A DNA stretch of 11,956 nucleotides, from positions 1 to 11,956 of the forward strand of contig JALQTL010000069.1 of NCBI GenBank assembly GCA_023260935.1. Direction: 5' to 3'. Positions within the stretch are counted from its first letter, which is position 1. The number at the start of each line of letters is the position of its first letter. The notes under the pieces are model-generated. The model ran no database searches, was not told where the DNA came from, and saw only the letters and a program-made list of their open reading frames with translations. The position numbers were made by a program, and so were the translations under genes. Source of the DNA: Paracoccaceae bacterium (lineage in GTDB: Bacteria > Pseudomonadota > Alphaproteobacteria > Rhodobacterales > Rhodobacteraceae). Of this stretch, positions 6,882 to 11,956 are shown piece by piece.

Positions 6882-7622
6882 TCATTTCAACGTGGCCGAC
6901 CAATCGAACCGTTCGATCAGCCAGGCCGAGATCAGCGAAACGGAATCGGTGGCGATCAGCACGGCAAAGACCAGAAGCATCGCCCCCATGACCTTTTCCA
7001 CATGGCCCATCAGACGGCGATGCCGCGAAACCCACAGCAGGAAGGGGCGCGCGAAGGCTGCTGCCACCACGAAAGGTGCCGTCATCGCCAGCCCGAACAC
7101 CAGCACCAGCGCCGTACCCTGCAACAGCGTCTCCTTGGTGGCGGCGATCATCAGGATCGAGGCCAGAACCGGCCCCACGCAGGCCGTCCAGCCAAAGCCG
7201 AAGGAAAGGCCCATCAGATAGGCCCCCAGCACCGTCTTGGGATCAGATTTGCTTTCCATCCGCGCCTCGCGCATCAGCAACGGAATGCGCACCAGCCCCA
7301 GAAAATGCAGCCCGAAGACAAAGATCACCGCCGCCGCGGCATAGGTCAGCACCGATTTCCATTCCCGGAACGCCTGACCGGCAGCCGTGGCGCCAAGGCC
7401 CATCAGCCCGAATATCGTCGTCACCCCCAGCGCAAAGAACAGCGCCGAGATGAACAGCCGCCGCTGCGCGCCGGGGGCAATCTCTCCCTGCCCGCGCAAT
7501 TCGGATACCGACATACCGCCCATGTAGCTGAAATAGAACGGAACCATCGGCAAAACGCAGGGCGAGAAAAAGGCCAGCAGCCCCGCAATCGCCGCCCCTG
7601 CAAAGCTGACATCCCCCAGCAT
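6882..7622 (-). CDS. soxV: SoxV, CcdA/DsbD-type membrane electron-transfer protein
   Basis: SoxV passes reducing equivalents from cytoplasmic thioredoxin across the inner membrane to periplasmic thioredoxin-like proteins, keeping SoxYZ active. The 246-residue protein has about six hydrophobic segments and the two conserved cysteines of CcdA proteins: FFSPCVLPMVPFY near residues 19-31 and GWTACVGPVLAS near residues 144-155. GGGAGG is 8 bases before the ATG. It is the first gene of the leftward run and sits opposite soxS across a shared 91-base promoter region. A cytochrome-c biogenesis CcdA would look similar; the context decides for SoxV. Confidence 0.93.
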   Translation of the reverse strand: MLGDVSFAGAAIAGLLAFFSPCVLPMVPFYFSYMGGMSVSELRGQGEIAPGAQRRLFISALFFALGVTTIFGLMGLGATAAGQAFREWKSVLTYAAAAVIFVFGLHFLGLVRIPLLMREARMESKSDPKTVLGAYLMGLSFGFGWTACVGPVLASILMIAATKETLLQGTALVLVFGLAMTAPFVVAAAFARPFLLWVSRHRRLMGHVEKVMGAMLLVFAVLIATDSVSLISAWLIERFDWSATLK

Positions 7623-7656
7623 TCACCACCCCTCCCAAGGCGCGGGCCCGTCGTGC

Positions 7657-7685
7657 TTGCCGGATTCCCAAGGTTACATTAGTAT
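7657..7685 (+). promoter_or_regulatory. Candidate soxS-soxR-soxT promoter
   Basis: TTGCCG (7657-7662) and TAGTAT (7680-7685) are 17 bases apart on the plus strand, placing a start near 7692 and a leader of about 20 bases before soxS. The downstream hexamer overlaps the shared ATAGAAATATA motif, so a repressor bound there would block it. If this is correct, SoxR controls its own gene. Confidence 0.4.
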
Positions 7686-7712
7686 ATTTCTATCTCTTGA
7701 TCGGACTGTCAA
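7681..7712 (-). promoter_or_regulatory. Candidate soxV promoter overlapping the soxS start
   Basis: On the minus strand there is a perfect TTGACA at 7707-7712, ending two bases before the soxS start codon. The best downstream hexamer by sequence is TATACT (7681-7686), but its spacing of 20 bases is long; the closer AT-rich hexamers within 7684-7689 match less well. The region lies on the proposed SoxR operator. The promoter is likely real, but its exact downstream element is uncertain. Confidence 0.4.
7683..7693 (-). promoter_or_regulatory. Candidate SoxR operator in the soxV-soxS divergent region
   Basis: The minus strand reads ATAGAAATATA here, identical over 11 bases to 6240-6250 upstream of soxX. 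It sits between the divergent genes soxV and soxS and covers the downstream elements of both predicted promoters. Unlike the soxX copy, no clear second half-site is found at the same spacing, so binding may differ between the two sites. Confidence 0.55.
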
Positions 7713-7713
7713 C

Positions 7714-8076
7714 ATGGCTAAACACCTCCTTGTCTTGCTTGCCGGCCTTGCACTTGGCGCGGCCACCGGCGGCAGCGCCGCGGCGCAGGCAGAACTTTTG
7801 ATGTTCGAACAGCCGGGGTGCATCTATTGCGCGCGCTGGAACGAAGAGGTGGCGCCGGAATATCCGCTGACCGATGAGGGAAAGGCCGCTCCTCTTCGCC
7901 GGCTGCAATTGCGTGACCCGCTGCCAGAAGGGCTGACCATCGCGAGCCATCCGGTCTTCACCCCCACCTTCATCCTGATCCAGGACGGCACGGAAATCGG
8001 CCGAATAGAGGGTTATCCGGGTGAAGACTTTTTCTGGCCCTTGCTGGCGGGCATGATAAAAGAAGCAAAGGAATGA
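7714..8076 (+). CDS. soxS: SoxS, periplasmic thiol-disulfide protein
   Basis: SoxS is a small thioredoxin-like protein; in studied sox systems it reductively reactivates the SoxYZ carrier. From the ATG at 7714 it has 120 residues with a signal peptide ending near AAAQA. The redox motif CIYC is at residues 36-39 in EQPGCIYCARWNEEV, and HPVFTPTFILI contains the cis-proline. An in-frame TTG at 7657 lies inside the promoter region and would precede the signal peptide, so it is rejected. No good ribosome-binding site precedes 7714, and the predicted leader is short, so translation may be inefficient. soxR follows after 16 bases. Confidence 0.88.
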   Translation: MAKHLLVLLAGLALGAATGGSAAAQAELLMFEQPGCIYCARWNEEVAPEYPLTDEGKAAPLRRLQLRDPLPEGLTIASHPVFTPTFILIQDGTEIGRIEGYPGEDFFWPLLAGMIKEAKE

Positions 8077-8092
8077 TCACCCCGGGGCTGAA

Positions 8093-8530
8093 ATGAGCGA
8101 TGGAAGCCTTCCCCTGCCTTGGTTTCGCCTGCAAGGCTCGGCCTCGGCAGGACGGGAAGGCACCCGCCGGGCCGAAAGGGCTGACAGATTGGGCAATGAC
8201 ATCGCAGATCAGGACGGGCATGGCATCGTCAGCGGGCTGGCCGATCTGGTCCAGAAATCGAATGACGCTGCCAATTTTCTGAAGGCGCTTGGCCATGACG
8301 GGCGGTTGATGATCCTGTGCCACCTTATGCACGGCCCCAAAAGCGTGACCGAGCTGGAAAACCTGCTGTCCGCACGGCAAGCCGTGGTCAGCCAGCAACT
8401 TGCCCGGCTGCGGCTGGAAGGTCTGGTCAGCGCCCGTCGGGAGGGTCAGGCGATCTTTTATTCGATCCTCGACCCCAAGGTGTCCGAGGTGCTGGTCGTT
8501 CTGGCCAGACTGTTCTGCAAGCCGGAATAG
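8093..8530 (+). CDS. soxR: SoxR, ArsR-family sulfur-responsive repressor
   Basis: This is a winged-helix ArsR/SmtB-type regulator expected to repress the sox genes until sulfur substrate is present. In the 145-residue version the core runs from about residue 56 (NDAANFLKALGHDGRLMIL), with the recognition helix around LSARQAVVSQQLARLRLEG and the wing at ARREGQAIFYS. Cys76 (ILCHLM) and Cys142 (RLFCKPE at the C-terminus) are 66 residues apart, as in SqrR/BigR-type sensors that form a di- or tetrasulfide bridge on persulfide exposure; this comparison is from memory. The ATG at 8093 has a poor ribosome-binding site. A TTG at 8189 (Leu33) has AAAGGG 8 bases upstream and would give a 113-residue protein of typical family length, so the start is uncertain. 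Confidence 0.88.
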   Translation: MSDGSLPLPWFRLQGSASAGREGTRRAERADRLGNDIADQDGHGIVSGLADLVQKSNDAANFLKALGHDGRLMILCHLMHGPKSVTELENLLSARQAVVSQQLARLRLEGLVSARREGQAIFYSILDPKVSEVLVVLARLFCKPE

Positions 8531-8587
8531 GCGGCAGATCCATATGACGATCCGCCGGTTGCGCGGCGGCAAGACGGGAGGAACGGG

Positions 8588-9634
8588 ATGGAATCGCTTC
8601 CCTATGGCGCCATGGCGGCGCTTGTCGGCCTTGTTGGCGGGGTGGTCCTTGGGCTAGCCGCGCGGCTGGGTGATTTCTGTACCCTTGGCGCGCTGGAATC
8701 CGCCATTTACGGGCAGGATCAAAAAAGGCTGCGGCTATGGGGCATCGTTCTGGGCGTGGCCATCCTTGGCACCCAATTCGGCGGGCTGGCGGGCTGGATC
8801 GACCTGTCGGCCACCTTTTACCACACGATCACATGGAACCCGCTGGCATCGATCTTCGGCGGGCTGATCTTTGGCTATGGCATGGCCATGGCGGGCAACT
8901 GCGGCTTTGGCGCGCTGGTGCGATTTGGCGGGGGCGACCTGCGGTCGCTGGTGGTTGTGGTTGTGATGGGGATCTTCGGCTTCGTTGCACTGTCCGGCCC
9001 GCTTGCCCCCTTGCGAACTGCCCTTTTCCCGCAGCCCGAGGCTACGGGGCCGCAGGGCATCCTGCATGATCTGACGGGGCTTAGTGGCCTGCCCGCACCG
9101 ATCTTCATCGCTGTCTTCGGCCTTGCCGCCTTTGGCTGGGCCCTGTCCCATGCCCCTTTGCGCGCCCGGCCGGACATGATCGCCTGGGGTGTGGCGGCCG
9201 GGCTGGCGGTGGTCTGGTGCCTTGCCGGCACCACTTTGGTCCATGACCTGAGCTTCGGCGAGATCGGGGTTGAGGGGCCTTCTTTCACCGCCCCTGTTGG
9301 CCGGACGCTGATCTTTCTGATGACCTCCACCGCGGGGGGCATCACCTTTTCGGTCGGCGCGGTGGTGGGCGTGATGGCTGGCGCTCTCCTCGGGTCAACG
9401 ATCCGGGGGATGTTCCGCTGGGAGGCTTGCGAAGACCCGCGAGAGCTGGGCAGGCAGGTCGGCGGCGCCGTGATGATGGGCGTCGGCGGCGTGATCGCCA
9501 TGGGCTGCTCGGTGGGTCAGGGCGTGACGGGCCTTGCCACCTTGGCATGGTCCGGCCCGGTCACGCTGGCGGCCATTGGCCTTGGCGCCTGGCTGGGCTT
9601 GCGGCAGCTGATTGGCGGGTATCAGCCCGACTGA
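8588..9634 (+). CDS. soxT: SoxT, YeeE/YedE-family sulfur-compound transporter
   Basis: This 348-residue integral membrane protein has many hydrophobic segments and is recognisable as a YeeE/YedE (DUF395) permease. Conserved cysteine motifs stand out: GDFCTLGA near residue 31, MAGNCGFGALVRFGGGD near 102-118, and AMGCSVGQGVTG near 308-319. In related thiosulfate transporters such cysteines line the path and handle the sulfur substrate. SoxT proteins sit beside soxRS in other sox clusters and are thought to move thiosulfate or a sulfur signal across the inner membrane; the substrate here is inferred. GGAGG is 6 bases before the ATG. It is 57 bases from soxR and ends tail-to-tail with the GGDEF gene, overlapping it by 13 bases. 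Confidence 0.87.
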   Translation: MESLPYGAMAALVGLVGGVVLGLAARLGDFCTLGALESAIYGQDQKRLRLWGIVLGVAILGTQFGGLAGWIDLSATFYHTITWNPLASIFGGLIFGYGMAMAGNCGFGALVRFGGGDLRSLVVVVVMGIFGFVALSGPLAPLRTALFPQPEATGPQGILHDLTGLSGLPAPIFIAVFGLAAFGWALSHAPLRARPDMIAWGVAAGLAVVWCLAGTTLVHDLSFGEIGVEGPSFTAPVGRTLIFLMTSTAGGITFSVGAVVGVMAGALLGSTIRGMFRWEACEDPRELGRQVGGAVMMGVGGVIAMGCSVGQGVTGLATLAWSGPVTLAAIGLGAWLGLRQLIGGYQPD

Positions 9635-10629
9635 TCCACCCCCTGCCGGGCGAAACGGCCCGACATCACGATCTGCCCCCGGCCCTGTCGCTTTGCCTCA
9701 TAAAGCGCCTTGTCGGCATCTTCCAACAGGGCATCCGGGTCCGGGTCATCGAACAGGCCGCTGAAGGAAAGGCCAAGGCTTGCGCCAATCCGGCAAGGCC
9801 TGCCTTCGAAATCAAAGGGCCGGGCCACCCGGTCCACGATCCGCTGGCCGATGGCCTGCATCCCACCGGGGCCTTCAATCTCTGGCAAAAGGATCACGAA
9901 TTCATCCCCCCCGATCCGCGCCACGGTATCGGCGGCCCGCGTCTCGGCCAACAGGATCTGCGCCACCTCACGCAGCACATGGTCCCCCGCGGCATGGCCA
10001 AGGCTGTCATTCACCGCCTTGAAGTGATCAAGGTCCATATGCATCACCCCAAAGGGCCGCCCCCCGGCACAGGCCCGCTCCAGCGCCGCGAACAGTGCCC
10101 GCCGATTGCGCAGGCCCGTCAAGGTATCGGTCAGCGCCTCTTCTTCGGCAAGGTGGCGCGCGCCGTCCAGCCGATGCGTCAGCCGCCGCAGTTCCTCGGT
10201 CACGGCAGCCTTCGCCTCGACCAGATACAGAAGTTCCACCGCCAGGTCCGTGGGCGCGAAATCCGCGTGGGTCAGGCCATGGCGGCGCACTGCATCGATG
10301 ATCCCGATGCCGAAGGACAGGTTCAGGAACACCCCACCCCCGGCCTCGGCCGCGCCCACACCCCGGAAACTGATCTCGGGCGCCTCTGGCAGCGACAGGA
10401 CCAGCCGCTGCCCCTGCCGGGCCGCCAGATCCCCCATGCTTGTCACGCCCGCCGGGCGGCTTACGGCAAAGCGGTCCCAAAAGGCGGCGCCCGTCAATCC
10501 GCCCCGCCCAAGGATACGCCCCAGCGTGGCACCGATACCAATGATCCGCCCGCTGGCCGACAGGCGCAGATGCATGGGCATCAGCAGCGACAGCCCCGCC
10601 TCTTCCAGCGCCAGCCCCCCCACAATCAT
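9622..10629 (-). CDS. GGDEF diguanylate cyclase with H-NOX-associated (HNOBA-like) sensor domain
   Basis: This enzyme is predicted to make cyclic di-GMP from two GTP. From the ATG at 10629 it has 335 residues. The first about 140 residues, with LMPMHLRLSASGRIIGIGATL and FRG...FLNLSFG, resemble the HNOBA PAS-like domain that partners haem-NO-binding proteins. A helical linker rich in Leu/Glu/Arg (about 128-165) leads into the catalytic domain, beginning ALTDTLTGLRNRRAL. The signature GGDEF is intact at residues 240-244, and a product-inhibition RxxD motif (RAAD) lies five residues before it. No EAL domain is present. The start is uncertain: TTG at 10668 has GGGAG 7 bases upstream and would overlap the preceding gene by 20 bases, and an ATG at 10740 would overlap by 92. 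It pairs with the H-NOX-like gene upstream; a link to sulfur oxidation is not shown. Confidence 0.85.
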   Translation of the reverse strand: MIVGGLALEEAGLSLLMPMHLRLSASGRIIGIGATLGRILGRGGLTGAAFWDRFAVSRPAGVTSMGDLAARQGQRLVLSLPEAPEISFRGVGAAEAGGGVFLNLSFGIGIIDAVRRHGLTHADFAPTDLAVELLYLVEAKAAVTEELRRLTHRLDGARHLAEEEALTDTLTGLRNRRALFAALERACAGGRPFGVMHMDLDHFKAVNDSLGHAAGDHVLREVAQILLAETRAADTVARIGGDEFVILLPEIEGPGGMQAIGQRIVDRVARPFDFEGRPCRIGASLGLSFSGLFDDPDPDALLEDADKALYEAKRQGRGQIVMSGRFARQGVDQSG

Positions 10630-10648
10630 GGCGACCGCCGCCCCCGTT

Positions 10649-11230
10649 TCAGATGGCCGAATGGACAAGATCGAACTCCCGCGCCTCTGCGTGATCCTCT
10701 GCCAGGATGTGAATGGTAATGGTGGCATCTGCCGCACCATCCCAATCGATCAGCGCCAGCGTGCCATAGTCATCGGCCATCGACCGCAGCACCCCCGAAA
10801 GCACCGCCCCGGCCCCGGCAAAGGGTTCGTCGAACCGCAATCGGAAAAGCCCCGCCCCTGCCTCGTCCAGATGCAGCGGCGGAAAATCCAGTTCCGGCAG
10901 GGCAAGGCGTGCGCGGGCAGGCAGATCTTCCAGCGACTGCAGGAAATCAGGAAAACCCACCCCGCCAAACCGCAACAGGCGCCGCAAGCGCCCGCCCGAC
11001 CGCGCGGCCACCAGCCAGTGACCCAGATCTTCCAGCAAGGCATCGCGCGGCCGGTCCAGCACGGCCGTTGCCGCCGCCAACAGGGTGTCAGTGATTTCCG
11101 GGTCATAGGTCATCAAGGGTTCGAACCGGTCAAACCCAAGGCCCGCCTGGCGCAGCACCTCGCGCCAGCGGGCCGCCCCATAGGTTTCCCGCAAGAACCC
11201 TTCGATCGCACTGTTGATAAGCCCCAGCAT
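10649..11230 (-). CDS. H-NOX-like (haem NO-binding fold) protein lacking the proximal histidine
   Basis: The 193-residue product begins MLGLINSAIEGFLRETYG, a good match to the H-NOX N-terminus, and continues with FLQSLEDLPARARLALPEL (about 96-114), which aligns with the segment around the proximal haem ligand of canonical H-NOX proteins (a DNLHARIG-like pattern). The histidine position is Pro104, encoded CCT, one base from a His codon. The later Y-x-S-x-R motif that contacts haem propionates also appears lost: the corresponding segment reads LFRLRFDEPF. So it may not bind haem in the usual way. There is no signal peptide or membrane segment. It lies directly upstream of the HNOBA-GGDEF gene and almost certainly regulates it. 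AGGA lies 5 bases before the ATG. Family assignment is by eye. Confidence 0.75.
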   Translation of the reverse strand: MLGLINSAIEGFLRETYGAARWREVLRQAGLGFDRFEPLMTYDPEITDTLLAAATAVLDRPRDALLEDLGHWLVAARSGGRLRRLLRFGGVGFPDFLQSLEDLPARARLALPELDFPPLHLDEAGAGLFRLRFDEPFAGAGAVLSGVLRSMADDYGTLALIDWDGAADATITIHILAEDHAEAREFDLVHSAI

Positions 11231-11372
11231 TCCGTTCCTGCATCCTGTGTTCCCGCCCAGCCTAGCGCCGCACCCTTAACAACCTCCTTCCGGGCCCCTG
11301 CCCCGGAGGCCGGGCTGAGTCCCCCGCGCCACACCTTCGGCACCAGATGACGGGGCACACACTTCCCCCTAG

Positions 11373-11399
11373 CCGACATAGGCGCCCTGCCCCTATAGT
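11373..11399 (+). promoter_or_regulatory. Possible nrdR promoter
   Basis: TATAGT at 11394-11399 is a good downstream hexamer in otherwise GC-rich DNA. The best upstream partner, CCGACA at 11373-11378, is 15 bases away, slightly short and imperfect. Transcription would start near 11406, about 63 bases before the nrdR start codon. Weak prediction. Confidence 0.3.
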
Positions 11400-11410
11400 C
11401 TGTGGCTAGC

Positions 11411-11428
11411 ACCGGGGGGACACCCGGT
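11411..11428 (+). other. Hairpin in the predicted nrdR 5' leader
   Basis: ACCGGG at 11411-11416 pairs perfectly with CCCGGT at 11423-11428 around a six-base loop. It would lie at the 5' end of the nrdR message if the promoter guess is right. There is no T-run, so it is not a terminator; it could stabilise the leader or be chance. Confidence 0.35.
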
Positions 11429-11468
11429 CCTTGAGGCAGGCACATAAAGACCAAGCAAGGAGGTGGCC

Positions 11469-11942
11469 ATGCGCTGCCCATTCTGCGGCAATATCGACAC
11501 CCAGGTGAAGGACTCTCGTCCCGCCGAAGATCATGTGGCCATCCGCCGGCGCCGGTTCTGCCCGGCCTGCGGCGGGCGCTTCACCACCTATGAACGCGTG
11601 CAATTGCGCGATCTGGTGGTGATCAAATCCAGCGGCAAGCGCGAGGATTTCGATCGCGACAAGCTGGAACGCTCCATCCGCATCGCCATGCAGAAACGCC
11701 CCATCGATCCCGAGCGGATCGATCAGATGATTTCGGGCATCGTCCGGCGGCTGGAGTCGCTTGGCGAAACCGATATCCCCAGCCGCACCATCGGCGAGAT
11801 CGTCATGGAAAGCCTCGCCCGGATCGATACCGTGGCCTATGTCCGCTTTGCCAGCGTCTACAAGAACTTTCGGGCCGCCGACGATTTCGAGTCACAGTTT
11901 AAAGCGGCTCTCGAGAAATTTAAGTCGACTCAAACTTGGTAA
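11469..11942 (+). CDS. nrdR: NrdR, transcriptional repressor of ribonucleotide reductase genes
   Basis: NrdR senses ATP/dATP and represses nrd operons by binding NrdR boxes. The 157-residue protein starts MRCPFCGN with a zinc ribbon: cysteines at residues 3, 6, 31 and 34, with the basic RRRRFCPACGGRFTTYER in between. An ATP-cone domain follows (VIKSSGKREDFDRDKL to about residue 135), ending in the typical VAYVRFASVYKNF. I chose the ATG at 11469 because AAGGAGG lies 5 bases upstream; the in-frame GTG at 11463 overlaps that ribosome-binding site. Length is normal for the family. The downstream neighbour is outside the window. It is unrelated to sulfur oxidation and marks the return to core genome. 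Confidence 0.96.
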   Translation: MRCPFCGNIDTQVKDSRPAEDHVAIRRRRFCPACGGRFTTYERVQLRDLVVIKSSGKREDFDRDKLERSIRIAMQKRPIDPERIDQMISGIVRRLESLGETDIPSRTIGEIVMESLARIDTVAYVRFASVYKNFRAADDFESQFKAALEKFKSTQTW

Positions 11943-11956
11943 GCCCTGCGGTGCTC

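Larger units (their letters stand above)
11231..11468. other. Divergent intergenic region between H-NOX-like gene and nrdR
   Basis: These 238 bases separate two genes transcribed away from each other, so they should hold both promoters. I see no convincing open reading frame, tRNA or long repeat. A short GC-rich inverted repeat, TCCGGG (11289-11294) with CCCGGA (11302-11307), is present but of unclear meaning. No NrdR-box-like palindrome was recognised. Confidence 0.5.

Noticed and set aside
6962..7682. Plus-strand open frame opposite soxV
   Set aside because: Gln/Arg/His-rich translation without domains, lying entirely across soxV, whose CcdA cysteine motifs and membrane segments are clear.
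9427..10719. Long plus-strand open frames opposite the GGDEF gene
   Set aside because: Antisense shadows of a GC-rich gene; the minus-strand frame has an intact GGDEF domain.
11289..11307. Terminator between the H-NOX-like gene and nrdR
   Set aside because: The flanking genes are divergent, so no transcript should end here, and there is no T-run.
1..11956. CRISPR array, tRNA or rRNA gene
   Set aside because: No regularly spaced repeats, and no cloverleaf or ribosomal RNA-like sequence was seen on either strand.

Overview
The window is a sulfur-oxidation (sox) locus from an alphaproteobacterium, most likely a member of the Rhodobacterales/Paracoccus-type bacteria. This is inferred from high GC content, the canonical gene order soxT-R-S on one strand and soxV-W-X-Y-Z-A-B-C-D on the other, and proteins that can be recognised by eye from their Sox family motifs. 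It encodes almost all of the periplasmic thiosulfate-oxidising multi-enzyme system. There is no stretch longer than 300 bases without a gene.

Layout, left to right. Positions 1-69 are not sox DNA: they look like the terminal repeats of an insertion sequence (IS21-like, inferred) that cuts soxD exactly at the start of its second haem motif. Positions 70-7622 hold the leftward run soxD (truncated), soxC, soxB, soxA, soxZ, soxY, soxX, soxW, soxV. Spacing is 13-31 bases or a slight overlap, except for a 120-base promoter/operator gap between soxW and soxX and a 126-base gap with two hairpins between soxA and soxB. Positions 7623-7713 are a divergent promoter region. The rightward run soxS, soxR, soxT follows to 9634. 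SoxT ends tail-to-tail, overlapping by 13 bases, with an unrelated leftward pair: a GGDEF diguanylate cyclase with an H-NOX-associated domain, and upstream of it an H-NOX-like protein that has lost its haem-ligating histidine. After a 238-base divergent intergenic region, nrdR reads rightward; the window ends 14 bases after its stop codon.

How the genes work together. SoxT is probably the inner-membrane importer of thiosulfate or another sulfur species. SoxR is an ArsR-type thiol-based repressor with the two-cysteine spacing of sulfide/persulfide sensors. An 11-base motif occurs in both candidate control regions (soxS/soxV and soxW/soxX) and is the best candidate SoxR operator. SoxV (CcdA-like membrane electron carrier) delivers reductant to the periplasmic thioredoxin-like proteins SoxS and SoxW, which keep the SoxY carrier cysteine active. 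In the catalytic cycle SoxAX joins thiosulfate to the SoxYZ carrier, SoxB removes the terminal sulfone as sulfate, and SoxCD oxidises the remaining sulfane sulfur. Here SoxD keeps only its first haem domain, so the electron exit route of SoxCD is expected to be altered.

The most interesting points are the interrupted soxD, the shared SoxR operator motif with an inverted repeat at the soxX promoter, the hairpin-rich soxA-soxB gap, and the H-NOX-like/diguanylate cyclase pair in which the sensor lacks the proximal haem histidine.
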